Part shown: positions 27,639 through 36,114 of the stretch, piece by piece
How positions within the stretch are numbered: position 1 is the stretch's first letter
Layout: the number at the start of each line of letters is the position of its first letter
DNA from: Streptomyces djakartensis
Lineage (GTDB): Bacteria > Actinomycetota > Actinomycetes > Streptomycetales > Streptomycetaceae
Direction: 5' to 3'
DNA length: 64,000 bases
Assembly (NCBI RefSeq): GCF_014651075.1
Contig: NZ_BMWE01000001.1
Coordinates: 124,001-188,000 of the forward strand
Translations under genes and position numbers: made by a program
Notes under the pieces: generated by a model
Databases searched by the model: none
Seen by the model: the letters and a program-made list of their open reading frames with translations, nothing else
Told to the model about the DNA's origin: nothing

Positions 27639-28163
27639 ATGTCCATCGGTCACACCCTTCTGGGACTCCTGGAGTCCGGGCCCCGCCATGGTTACGACCT
27701 CAAGCGGGCCTTCGACGAGAAATTCGGTCACGACCGGCCTCTGCACTACGGCCAGGTCTACTCGACGATGTCCCGGCTGCTGAAGCACGGCCTCGTCGAG
27801 ATCGACGGGATCGAGGCGGGCGACGGCCCGGAGCGCAAGCGCTACGCCATCACCGACGCCGGGATCACCGACGTGGAGCGGTGGCTCGCCACGCCGGAGA
27901 AGCCGGAGCCGTACCTCCAGTCGACCCTCTACACCAAGGTCGTCCTCGCACTGCTCACCGGGCGGGACGCGGGCGACATCCTCGACACGCAGCGCTCCGA
28001 GCACCTGCGCGGCATGCGGATCCTCACCGACCGCAAGCGCAAGGGCGACCTCGCCGACCAGCTCATCTGCGACCACGCCCTGTTCCACCTCGAGGCGGAC
28101 CTGCGCTGGCTCGAGCTCACCGCCGCGCGCCTCGACAGACTCCGTGAGGCGGTGTCCCGGTGA
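27639..28163 (+). CDS. PadR-family transcriptional regulator
   Basis: 174 residues: winged-helix domain (about 1-85) with HTLLGLLESGPRHGYDLKRAFDEKF and YGQVYSTMSRLLKHGLVE, then a Vir_act_alpha_C-type coiled-coil dimerisation region. The ATG at 27639 was used because the longer version starts inside the operator. It overlaps the ABC ATPase by GTGA. Its likely targets are its own operon and ligands handled by the ABC transporter. Confidence 0.93.
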   Translation: MSIGHTLLGLLESGPRHGYDLKRAFDEKFGHDRPLHYGQVYSTMSRLLKHGLVEIDGIEAGDGPERKRYAITDAGITDVERWLATPEKPEPYLQSTLYTKVVLALLTGRDAGDILDTQRSEHLRGMRILTDRKRKGDLADQLICDHALFHLEADLRWLELTAARLDRLREAVSR

Positions 28164-28849
28164 ACGTTCCTCCCGGTTCCCTGCTCGCCGCCGAGAACCT
28201 CCGCAAGGCGTACGGGCCGACCACCGCGCTCGACGGCGCCGCCTTCTCGATCCACCCCGGTGAGGTCGTCGCCGTGATGGGCCCCTCCGGGTCCGGCAAG
28301 TCGACGCTGCTGCACTGCCTCGCCGGGATCGTGACACCCGACTCCGGGTCCATCACCTACGACGGGCGCGAGGTGACCTCGATGAGCGACGCCCAGCGCA
28401 GTGCGCTGCGCCGCTCGGAGTTCGGCTTCGTCTTCCAGTTCGGGCAGCTCGTGCCGGAACTCACCTGCGTGGAGAACGTGGCGCTGCCGCTGCGGCTGAA
28501 CGGCACCTCCCGCAAGGAGGCCGAGCGCACCGCACTGGCCTGGATGGAACGGCTGGAGGTCGACGAGCTGCGGGGGAAGCGCCCCGGCGAGGTCTCCGGC
28601 GGCCAGGGCCAGCGGGTCGCCGTCGCCCGCGCCCTGGTGACGAACCCGCGGGTGGTGTTCGCCGACGAGCCGACCGGTGCGCTCGACTCGTTCAACGGCG
28701 AGCGCGTGATGGAGCTGCTCACGGACGCCGCCCGGTCCGCCAACACGGCCGTGGTGCTCGTCACGCACGAGGCGCGGGTGGCCGCGTACTCCGACCGCGA
28801 GATCGTCGTACGGGACGGCAAGTCGCGCGACATGGAGCGCGTCGTATGA
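28160..28849 (+). CDS. ABC transporter ATPase (MacB/LolD type)
   Basis: 229 residues with Walker A GPSGSGKST (39-47), the Q-loop in FVFQFGQLVPELT, signature VSGGQGQRVAVARAL, Walker B VVFADEPTGALD and the H-loop VTHE. It is the ATPase partner of the FtsX-domain permease that overlaps its stop by ATGA. The LolD/MacB class usually works as a mechanotransducer for peptide or lipid release rather than a channel importer. Confidence 0.95.
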   Translation: MNVPPGSLLAAENLRKAYGPTTALDGAAFSIHPGEVVAVMGPSGSGKSTLLHCLAGIVTPDSGSITYDGREVTSMSDAQRSALRRSEFGFVFQFGQLVPELTCVENVALPLRLNGTSRKEAERTALAWMERLEVDELRGKRPGEVSGGQGQRVAVARALVTNPRVVFADEPTGALDSFNGERVMELLTDAARSANTAVVLVTHEARVAAYSDREIVVRDGKSRDMERVV

Positions 28850-31182
28850 GCGTCAGGCAGTGGAGCCGGGACCTGGCCATGGGGGCCCGGTTCGCCTTCG
28901 CCGGCGGACGCGAGGGGTGGACCAGGGCGCTGCTCACGGCCGTCGGCGTCGGACTCGGGGTGGCGCTGCTGCTGCTCACCACCGCCATCCCGAACGCGCT
29001 GGCGGAACGCGACCGGCGTGAGGAGGCGCGCAGCGACCACACCTTCAGCCAGCAGAAGATACCCAAGGCCGACGACACGCTGGTCGTCGTGGACTCGGAC
29101 ACCACGTACCGGGACCTGGACGTGCGCGGGCGGGTGCTGGAGGCGGAGGGCCCGCGGGCTCCGCTGCCGCCCGGCGTGTCGGCGTTCCCGGCGGCGGGCG
29201 AGATGGTCGTCTCCCCCGCGCTGAAGGAACTGCTCGACTCCGACGAGGGCAAGCTGCTGCGGGAGCGGCTGGACTACCGGATCACGGGCACCATCGGCGA
29301 GCAGGGGCTCGTCGGCTCCCACGAACTCGCGTACTTCGCGGGCGGCAAGGGGCTCATGAAACTGCTCGAGGGCTCCGCCAGCGGGGCCCGCATCGACAGC
29401 TTCGGCAACGACGACCTGGGGTCGTCCGACCGCTGGGACCCGGTGCTGCTCCTGCTGGTCCTGGTCGTCTTCGTGGTGCTGCTGATGCCGGTCGCGGTGT
29501 TCATCGCGGCGGCCGTGCGCTTCGGCGGCGAGCGGCGCGACCGGAGGCTGGCGGCGCTGCGGCTGGTCGGCTCCGACAGCCGGATGACCCGGCGGATCGC
29601 CGCCGGTGAGGCACTCGCCGGCTCCGTGCTGGGGCTCGTCCTCGGTACCGGGTTCTTCCTTCTCGGGCGTGAACTGGCGGCCTCCGTCGAGGTGTTCCGC
29701 GTCAGCGTGTTCCCGAGCTACCTGAACCCCTCGCCCGTGCTGGCCGTCCTGGTCGCGCTGGCGGTGCCGGCGGCCGCGGTCCTGGTCACGATCCTCGCCC
29801 TGCGCGGCGTGGTCATCGAGCCCCTCGGTGTGGTGCGCACGGCCAAGCCCTCGCGGCGCCGCCTGTGGTGGCGGCTGCTGCTGCCGCTGGGCGGGCTCGC
29901 GCTGCTGTACCCGATGATCGGACAGGGCGACGACGGCGGGAACTTCAACCAGTACCTCGTCGTCGGTGGCGTGATGCTCCTGCTGATCGGCGTCACGGCG
30001 CTGCTCCCCTGGATGGTGGAGAGGGTCGTGGCCCGGCTCGGCGCGGGCGGGGTCGCCTGGCAACTGGCCGTGCGCAGACTCCAGTTGAGCAGCGGCGCGG
30101 CGGCCCGGATGGTCAACGGCATCGCGGTGGCGGTGGCCGGGGCGATCGCCCTTCAGATGCTCTTCGCCGGGGTGGAGGGCGACTACACCAGGGCGTCGCA
30201 GTACGACGTCACCCGGGCGCAGATGAGCGCGGACGTTCCGGACGGCGCCGACACCGCGGCCACCGTCGGGAAGTACCGCGACACCGAGGGCGTGCGCAAG
30301 GTCACCGCGCTGTCCGATGTGCATCTCGGCGACCGGCGCGGCGAGGACGAGTCCATCATCCAGATCACGGTGGCCGACTGCGCGTCACTGCGCGAGGTGG
30401 CCACGTTCGCCTCCTGCCGCGACGGTGACGTGTTCGCGGTCAAGCGCTCGCAGTACGACGAGAGCGAGCGCCTGGCCAAGCCCGGCACAACCCTGTGGGA
30501 GCTGCCGGACGACGACTCCGGCTCCCGCGAACGCTTGATCTCGTGGACCGTGCCGCGGGACATCCGGCAGGCCCAGTCCCGCGAGGACCCCACCGGCTAC
30601 GACCACGGCGGCATCCTGATCACGCCCGGCGCGCTGCCCGAGAAGCTCCGGGCGCTGACCACCACCCGGCTCTTCCTGAGCCTGGACCCCTCGGTGCCGG
30701 ACGCGTACGACCATGTGCGCAACACGGCCGCACGACTGGACCCGCTGGTCGAGCCGATGACCTGGAGCAGCGTCGAGAGCAACGAACGCTACGCCACCAT
30801 CCGCACCGGCCTGTCCGTCGGCGCCGCGTGTGTGCTGGCGCTGATCGGTGCGAGTCTGCTGGTCTCGCAGCTGGAGCAGTTGCGCGAACGCCGCAAGCTG
30901 CTGTCGTCGCTGGTCGCCTTCGGCACCCGGCGCCGCACCCTCGGCCTGTCGGTCCTCTGGCAGACGGCGATCCCGATCGGGCTGGGCCTGCTGCTCGCCG
31001 CGACGGTGGGCATGGCCCTGGGCGCGGTACTGCTGCGGATGACCAACACTCCGGTCCGGGTGAACTGGCCGAGTGTGCTGTCGATGACCGGCATCGGCGC
31101 CGGCGTCGTCCTGGTGGTGACGCTGCTGAGCCTGCCGCCGCTGCTGAAGCTGATGCGGCCGGACGGGCTGCGGACGGAGTAG
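28846..31182 (+). CDS. FtsX/MacB-type ABC permease
   Basis: 778 residues. An N-terminal membrane segment (about 25-45) is followed by a large extracytoplasmic region, a first FtsX core near LLLLVLVVFVVLLMPVAVFI, more helices, a second extracytoplasmic domain (about 430-640) and a last FtsX core of three helices ending LLSLPPLLKLM. It forms a complex with the upstream ATPase. The PadR control and the architecture resemble bacteriocin or antibiotic-sensing BceAB-like systems, but the substrate cannot be read. Confidence 0.9.
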   Translation: MSVRQWSRDLAMGARFAFAGGREGWTRALLTAVGVGLGVALLLLTTAIPNALAERDRREEARSDHTFSQQKIPKADDTLVVVDSDTTYRDLDVRGRVLEAEGPRAPLPPGVSAFPAAGEMVVSPALKELLDSDEGKLLRERLDYRITGTIGEQGLVGSHELAYFAGGKGLMKLLEGSASGARIDSFGNDDLGSSDRWDPVLLLLVLVVFVVLLMPVAVFIAAAVRFGGERRDRRLAALRLVGSDSRMTRRIAAGEALAGSVLGLVLGTGFFLLGRELAASVEVFRVSVFPSYLNPSPVLAVLVALAVPAAAVLVTILALRGVVIEPLGVVRTAKPSRRRLWWRLLLPLGGLALLYPMIGQGDDGGNFNQYLVVGGVMLLLIGVTALLPWMVERVVARLGAGGVAWQLAVRRLQLSSGAAARMVNGIAVAVAGAIALQMLFAGVEGDYTRASQYDVTRAQMSADVPDGADTAATVGKYRDTEGVRKVTALSDVHLGDRRGEDESIIQITVADCASLREVATFASCRDGDVFAVKRSQYDESERLAKPGTTLWELPDDDSGSRERLISWTVPRDIRQAQSREDPTGYDHGGILITPGALPEKLRALTTTRLFLSLDPSVPDAYDHVRNTAARLDPLVEPMTWSSVESNERYATIRTGLSVGAACVLALIGASLLVSQLEQLRERRKLLSSLVAFGTRRRTLGLSVLWQTAIPIGLGLLLAATVGMALGAVLLRMTNTPVRVNWPSVLSMTGIGAGVVLVVTLLSLPPLLKLMRPDGLRTE

Positions 31183-31225
31183 GTCCTGCCGGGGCGGTCC
31201 TCCCGCATCCCCGTCCTGGACGTCG

Positions 31226-32176
31226 TCACACATCCTCGTCCAGGACCCGGACAGGCAGCGGACGCATGGCCTGGCGCAGGGCGGCCGCCAGCTCCTCGTA
31301 CTCCGCTCCGCGCGCGGCCCCCGCCCGCATCGCCAGTGCGATCCGGCGGGTGGGGGCGGGGGCGGCGAAGTACCCGGTGAGGAGCCGGTCGTTGCGCGAG
31401 GTCTCCACCGTGAGTGCGGTACGGGGCAGCAGCGTGACGCCGAGGCCGCCCGCCACCAGCTGCACCAGCGTGGACAGCCCGGCGGCGGTGGTGGTCACCG
31501 GCACGTCGTCGCGGCCGGCCTCCCGGCAGATGTCGAGGGCCTGGTCGCGCAGGCAGTGCCCCTCGTCGAGGAGCAGCAGGTTCAGCTCGCGCAGCGCCTC
31601 ACGCGGGATGCCCTCCCGGCCGCCCAGCCGGTGACCGAGGGGCGTGACGAGCACGAAGTCCTCGTCGAAGAGGGGCAGTTCGACAACGCCCGGCACGCCC
31701 AGCGGCACGGCGAGCAGCAGCAGGTCGAGCCGCCCGTTGGTGAGGCCGTCGAGGAGGTTCCCGGTCTGCTCCTCGTGCACCTGCAGATCGAGGTGCGGAT
31801 ACCGCTCGTGCACGAGCCGCAGCACCGTGGGCAGCAGATAGGGCGCCACCGTCGGGATCACCCCGAGCCGCAGCACCCCGGTGAAGGGGGCCCGGGCCGC
31901 CTCGGCCTCCTCCATGAGCGCGCCGACCTCGCCCAGCACCGCCTTGGCCCGGACGGCGATCCGCTCCCCCTCGGGCGAGAGCAGCACCTTGCGCGTCGTA
32001 CGCTCGAGGAGCGTCACTCCGAGTGTCTCCTCCAGGGCCGAGACCGCGCCCGATAGGGCGGGCTGGCTCATGCCGATCGCCCCGGCCGCGTCCCGGAAAT
32101 GAAGGTGCTCGGCGACCGCTGCGAAGGCACGGAGCTGGGCGAGGCTGGGTTGCCTGCGCTTATTACCGACAGTCAC
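31226..32176 (-). CDS. oxyR: LysR-type peroxide sensor
   Basis: 316 residues with N-terminal LysR helix-turn-helix (LAQLRAFAAVAEHLHFRDAA, then MSQPALSGAVSALE) and a regulatory domain containing Cys208 and Cys217 nine residues apart, matching the redox pair of OxyR. H2O2 oxidises the pair to a disulfide and activates ahpCD. The GTG start at 32176 follows GGAGG nine bases upstream. Divergent from ahpC. Confidence 0.95.
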   Translation of the reverse strand: MTVGNKRRQPSLAQLRAFAAVAEHLHFRDAAGAIGMSQPALSGAVSALEETLGVTLLERTTRKVLLSPEGERIAVRAKAVLGEVGALMEEAEAARAPFTGVLRLGVIPTVAPYLLPTVLRLVHERYPHLDLQVHEEQTGNLLDGLTNGRLDLLLLAVPLGVPGVVELPLFDEDFVLVTPLGHRLGGREGIPREALRELNLLLLDEGHCLRDQALDICREAGRDDVPVTTTAAGLSTLVQLVAGGLGVTLLPRTALTVETSRNDRLLTGYFAAPAPTRRIALAMRAGAARGAEYEELAAALRQAMRPLPVRVLDEDV

Positions 32177-32309
32177 TAATAACTACCTCCGATCAACCCG
32201 ACCGAGTGTAGCTATTTCCGTAATCAATCGAGCCTGTGCCAACATCAACACAGTCCAACCCATGGGAAACCCCCGCGATCCGGGAGTTTCTTCGCTGCAA
32301 GGAGTGTGT
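32177..32309. promoter_or_regulatory. Divergent oxyR-ahpC control region
   Basis: A 133-bp AT-rich interval between oxyR and ahpC. It contains several ATAG/CTAT-like half-sites, for example AGCTATTT and AATAACTAC, consistent with OxyR binding between divergent promoters. I could not align a single complete operator with confidence. Confidence 0.5.
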
Positions 32310-32864
32310 GTGCTCACCGTCGGTGACAAGTTCCCCGAGTTCGATCTGACCGCCTGCGTCTCGCTGGAGAAGGGCAAGGAGTTCCAGCAGATCAACCACA
32401 AGACCTACGAGGGTCAGTGGAAGGTCATCTTCGCGTGGCCCAAGGACTTCACCTTCGTGTGCCCGACCGAGATCGCCGCCTTCGGCAAGCTGAACGACGA
32501 GTTCGCCGACCGCGACGCCCAGGTCCTCGGCTTCTCCGGCGACTCCGAGTTCGTCCACCACGCCTGGCGCAAGGACCACGACGACCTGCGTGACCTGCCC
32601 TTCCCGATGATGGCCGACTCCAAGCACGAGCTGATGCGCGACCTCGGCATCGAGGGCGAGGACGGCTTCGCCAAGCGCGCGGTGTTCATCGTGGACCAGA
32701 ACAACGAGATCCAGTTCTCCATGGTGACCGCGGGTTCGGTCGGCCGTAACCCGAAGGAGGTCCTCCGGGTCCTCGACGCCCTCCAGACGGACGAGCTGTG
32801 CCCCTGCAACTGGTCGAAGGGCGACGAGACCCTCGACCCGGTCGCGCTGCTCTCCGGGGAGTGA
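32310..32864 (+). CDS. ahpC: Alkyl hydroperoxide reductase C (peroxiredoxin)
   Basis: 184 residues with peroxidatic Cys51 in FTFVCPTE and resolving Cys164 (or Cys166) in ELCPCNW. It reduces H2O2, organic peroxides and peroxynitrite, with AhpD as reductant. The GTG at 32310 was chosen because AAGGAG (32299-32304) is five bases upstream, giving the usual LTVGDKF N-terminus. ahpD follows after six bases, and the divergent oxyR shares the control region. Confidence 0.97.
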   Translation: MLTVGDKFPEFDLTACVSLEKGKEFQQINHKTYEGQWKVIFAWPKDFTFVCPTEIAAFGKLNDEFADRDAQVLGFSGDSEFVHHAWRKDHDDLRDLPFPMMADSKHELMRDLGIEGEDGFAKRAVFIVDQNNEIQFSMVTAGSVGRNPKEVLRVLDALQTDELCPCNWSKGDETLDPVALLSGE

Positions 32865-32870
32865 TCTGAC

Positions 32871-33404
32871 ATGTCGCTCGACGCGCTGAAGTCCTCGATA
32901 CCGGACTACGCCAAGGACCTGAAGCTCAACCTGGGCTCGGTCATCGGCAACTCCGACCTGCCGGCCCAGCAGCTGTGGGGCACGGTCCTGGCGACGGCGA
33001 TCGCCTCCCGCTCCCCGATCGTGCTGCGCGAGCTCGAGCCGGAGGCGAAGGCGAACCTGTCGCCGGAGGCCTACACGGCCGCCAAGGCCGCCGCCGCGGT
33101 GATGGCGATGAACAACGTCTTCTACCGCACCCGGCACCTGCTGTCGGACCACGAGTACGGCAACCTGCGCGCCGGTCTGCGGATGAACGTCATCGGCAAC
33201 CCGGGCGTCGACAAGGTCGACTTCGAGCTGTGGTCCTTCGCGGTCTCCGCGATCAACGGCTGCGGCATGTGCCTCGACTCCCACGAGCAGGTCCTGCGCA
33301 AGGCGGGCCTCGACCGCGAGGTCATCCAGGAGGCGTTCAAGATCGCCTCCGTGATCCAGGCGGTCGGCGTGACACTGGACGCCGAGGCGGTTCTGGCCGG
33401 GTAA
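32871..33404 (+). CDS. ahpD: Alkyl hydroperoxidase D
   Basis: 177 residues with the CGMC redox pair (Cys131, Cys134) and His138 in the SHEQ proton-relay motif. AhpD is a disulfide reductase that recycles AhpC through lipoamide in actinobacteria. It is cotranscribed with ahpC. A 17-bp hairpin follows. Confidence 0.97.
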   Translation: MSLDALKSSIPDYAKDLKLNLGSVIGNSDLPAQQLWGTVLATAIASRSPIVLRELEPEAKANLSPEAYTAAKAAAAVMAMNNVFYRTRHLLSDHEYGNLRAGLRMNVIGNPGVDKVDFELWSFAVSAINGCGMCLDSHEQVLRKAGLDREVIQEAFKIASVIQAVGVTLDAEAVLAG

Positions 33405-33427
33405 CTCCGGGCTTCCCGCCGCGAATC

Positions 33428-33467
33428 GCAGGGCCCCGTCCACCGGGCACGGTGGACGGGGCCCTGC
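33428..33467. terminator. Terminator between ahpD and the PerM gene
   Basis: GCAGGGCCCCGTCCACC and its complement form a 17-bp perfect stem with a six-base loop between convergent genes, so it probably acts in both directions. Confidence 0.8.
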
Positions 33468-33545
33468 TCGTCTGCTTCTTGTCCGACCGCGTCGGACGGC
33501 GGGTGGGTCCGCGGATCCAGCAGGCGGAGCCCCCTGAGTGCCGGG

Positions 33546-34853
33546 CTACTCCGACGGCGCCCCGGCCTCAGGCTCCGCACCCACCACCGTGGCCGCCCGC
33601 GGCCGCACCGCGTGCCGCGACGCCGACCCCCGCGAAAACGCCCGCAGATACCCGGCAACGGTGTTCGTCACGGCCACCAGCGGCACAGCCACCACCGCAC
33701 CCCCGATCCCGGCCACCATCCCCCCGCACGCGACGGACAGCACCACCGCCAGCGGATGCACCCGCACAGCCCGCCCCAGAATGAACGGCTGCAGGATGTG
33801 CCCCTCGATCTGCTGCACCGCCAGCACCACCACCAGCGTCATGACCGCCGTGAACACCCCCTGGGTGACCAGCGCGACCACCACCGCGAGCGCCCCGGAC
33901 ACCACCGCACCGACCAGCGGGATGAACGCGAACAGGAAGATGAACACGGCCAGCGGAACAGCCATCGGCACATCGAGGAAGTAGATCCCGAGCCCGATGA
34001 AGATCGCGTCGATCAGCGCCACGATCACCGTGCCCCGCACATACGCCGTCAGTGTCCGCCACGCCGCCGGCCCTGCCCCGGCCACTCCGGGCCGCGCCGC
34101 CGCGGGCACCAGCCTCAGCGTCCACTGCCAGATGCGCTTGCCGTCGTAGAGCAGGAACAGCGTCGAGAACACCGCCAGCAGAATTCCCGTCAATGCCTCG
34201 ACGACGACGGTCACGCCCTCCAGCCCGGCCGAGGTGATCTGTTCGGTGTTCGCCCCGACCGCCTCCCGCAGGTTCGCGGCGATCTCGTTGATCTGCTTGT
34301 CCGTGACGTGGAACGGGCTGTTCAGCAGCCAGTTCCGCAACTCGTCGATGCCGTCCTGGATCTGGCCCGAGAGGTCGTCGATGTTCTCCATGACCTGCCA
34401 GGTCACGAACCAGCCGATCAGCCCCATGACGACGAAGCCGAGGATCGCCGTCAGCGCCGTGGCCGGGCCCCGCGGCACTCCCAGCCGCCGCAGCCGCCCC
34501 ACGGTCGGCTGCAGCAGCGCGGTGATGAGCAGGGCGCTCACGAACGCCAGCACCACCAGCTGGACGGCGCTGATGACCCGCATCAGCACCCACAGCGTGC
34601 CCGCGAGGACGAGCAGCCGCCACCCCGCCTCGGCCGCGACCCGTACCCCCCACGGCACGGCCAGCGCGGGATCGGGTCGTGCGGGTACGTCGGGCGCGTA
34701 GTCCGGGGGCGGCGGCACATGGTCGTCGGACCGTGTCCGGGACTCGGCTTCGTCACGCTCCCGCTCGGCCTCGGCCCGGCGCTCTTTCCACTGCTCGCTC
34801 ATCTCGGCCAGTCCGGCGCCGAGCCGGCCGAGCCACCCTGGCACTCGCGACAT
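33546..34853 (-). CDS. AI-2E/PerM-family membrane transporter
   Basis: 435 residues from the ATG at 34853. A cytoplasmic charged N-terminus (about 15-70) is followed by about eight membrane helices, including LWVLMRVISAVQLVVLAFVSALLI and the family region FIFLFAFIPLVGAVVSGALAV then VVLAVQQIEGHILQPFILGRAVRVHPL. These proteins include the E. coli TqsA autoinducer-2 exporter and sodium-proton antiporters. The substrate is unknown. It is convergent with ahpD and downstream of the lytic transglycosylase on the same strand. Confidence 0.9.
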   Translation of the reverse strand: MSRVPGWLGRLGAGLAEMSEQWKERRAEAERERDEAESRTRSDDHVPPPPDYAPDVPARPDPALAVPWGVRVAAEAGWRLLVLAGTLWVLMRVISAVQLVVLAFVSALLITALLQPTVGRLRRLGVPRGPATALTAILGFVVMGLIGWFVTWQVMENIDDLSGQIQDGIDELRNWLLNSPFHVTDKQINEIAANLREAVGANTEQITSAGLEGVTVVVEALTGILLAVFSTLFLLYDGKRIWQWTLRLVPAAARPGVAGAGPAAWRTLTAYVRGTVIVALIDAIFIGLGIYFLDVPMAVPLAVFIFLFAFIPLVGAVVSGALAVVVALVTQGVFTAVMTLVVVLAVQQIEGHILQPFILGRAVRVHPLAVVLSVACGGMVAGIGGAVVAVPLVAVTNTVAGYLRAFSRGSASRHAVRPRAATVVGAEPEAGAPSE

Positions 34854-34920
34854 GATCCGTCCTTTTCCCCCGTCTGTCCGCGCCACTCCCCAGGGAGTCG
34901 TCCGTCCCGACCGTACATGG

Positions 34921-34957
34921 CGCGAGCCCCGCACCGTTCGACGGTGCGGGGCTCGCG
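34921..34957 (-). terminator. Hairpin between the transglycosylase and PerM genes
   Basis: CGCGAGCCCCGCACCGT, loop TCG, and its complement: a 17-bp perfect stem 33 bases past the transglycosylase stop. It separates this gene from the downstream PerM gene. Confidence 0.75.
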
Positions 34958-34989
34958 CGAGGATCCGGCTGCGGCTCGGGGCCGTGGGA

Positions 34990-35694
34990 TCAGTACCAGT
35001 TGTTGGCCTGCCAGAACGACCAGGCGTCACAGGGGCTGCCGTAGCGGTCGTTCATGTAGTTCAGGCCCCACTTGATCTGGGTGGCCGGGTTGGTCTGCCA
35101 GTCGGCACCGGCGGACGACATCTTGGAACCGGGCAGCGCCTGGAACATGCCGTAGGCGCCGGAGGAGGGGTTGACCGCCTTGTAGTTCCAGTCGGACTCG
35201 TGGTCCACGATGTTGCTGAAGCACTGGAACTGGCCCGCGGGCACCATCTGCCGCGCCATCGCCTGGATCTGGGCGATCGTGTAGGAGGTCGCGACGGGGA
35301 AGTCGGCGGCGCTCTTGGAGCGGCTGGCGGCGGCTTCCTTGGCCTCCGCGCGCTCCTTGGCTTCCTTCGCCGCCTTCTCGGCCGCCTCCTTGGCGGCCTC
35401 CTTCTTGGCGATGGCCGTCTCGGCGGCGGCCTTGCGGGCTGCCTCCTCGGCGTCCTTCTTCGCGCTCGCGTCCGCGGCGATGGCCTGTACGTCGGCCTGC
35501 TGCGTCAGGGACGCGGTCTGCACCTGGGCCTGCTGGCCCGCGGGGATGTCCGCGAGCAGCGTGGCGCCGCTTGCCGTCGCTTCGGCGTCGTTGTTCTGCG
35601 CGGTGCTGCCCGAGGCAACGCCGACGACGCTTCCGACAGCGGTGACCGCCGTGGCCGAGGCCACTGCGAATCCCCGGACCGAGATCCGGCTCAC
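34990..35694 (-). CDS. Secreted lytic transglycosylase-like protein
   Basis: 234 residues from the GTG at 35694, chosen because GGAAGGA lies at good spacing and it yields a clean signal peptide (VSRISVRGFAVASATAV then TAVGSVVGVASG). An Ala/Lys/Glu-rich coiled coil (about 75-130) joins it to a C-terminal SLT-like domain with the catalytic Glu in IVDHESDWNY, then GAYGMFQALPGSKM and WGLNYMNDRYGSPC. It cleaves peptidoglycan glycan strands during growth or sporulation. The 5' leader is unusually long. Confidence 0.9.
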   Translation of the reverse strand: MSRISVRGFAVASATAVTAVGSVVGVASGSTAQNNDAEATASGATLLADIPAGQQAQVQTASLTQQADVQAIAADASAKKDAEEAARKAAAETAIAKKEAAKEAAEKAAKEAKERAEAKEAAASRSKSAADFPVATSYTIAQIQAMARQMVPAGQFQCFSNIVDHESDWNYKAVNPSSGAYGMFQALPGSKMSSAGADWQTNPATQIKWGLNYMNDRYGSPCDAWSFWQANNWY

Positions 35695-36114
35695 ACGGTT
35701 TCCTTCCAGCATCGCCCGCTTCGGTGACCCTCGCGGACGCAATCGTGCCCCTGGCACTGGCCTCCCCAACTGCGGGGTCACGGGAGGCGCGGGCCCGGTG
35801 GGCAACTCCCCCGAGGGGAGCGCCGCGTGGTGCTCGGGCGGCATACGACATCGCTATGCAGTTGGAGCTGTGCTGTTTGTGGTGCCGTACCGCTGGGGGT
35901 ACAGGTGTGTCGTATGCGGGGCCTGACAGGAGAGAGACTCTGCCGTAACACGACGGGGCAAGGCAATTCCAAGTCGCGTGTGAAAGCTCACAACCCGTTT
36001 GACGCAGGAAATTCCACGGAACGACCACACGCGAAGGCGCCGCCCGGCTAGGCTCTTCGCCTTTCCGAACGGCGCCAACTAGTGCGTAACCACCCCTATT
36101 CCGGGGTGGTGCGG
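35695..36114 (-). promoter_or_regulatory. Long leader region of the transglycosylase gene
   Basis: About 400 bp without a convincing gene. On the minus strand GCATACGACA (35917-35908) pairs exactly with TGTCGTATGC (35850-35841), enclosing 57 bases. Closer to the gene are a CTCCCCTCGGGGAG-type hairpin (about 35807-35821) and a GC-rich structured stretch. TGTGAAAGCTCACA (35980-35993) is a palindromic site farther upstream. The layout suits a structured 5' leader with an operator. The PhoH terminator occupies its right end. Confidence 0.45.
36089..36110 (-). terminator. Hairpin after the PhoH gene
   Basis: ACCACCCC, loop TATTCC, GGGGTGGT: an 8-bp perfect stem four bases downstream of the PhoH stop on the minus strand. 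The stem is modest, and the following AC-rich stretch has no U-tract. Confidence 0.5.

Noticed and set aside
35695..36114. ydaO/c-di-AMP riboswitch before the transglycosylase
   Set aside because: The conserved ydaO core segments could not be located. Only generic hairpins and an inverted repeat are visible.
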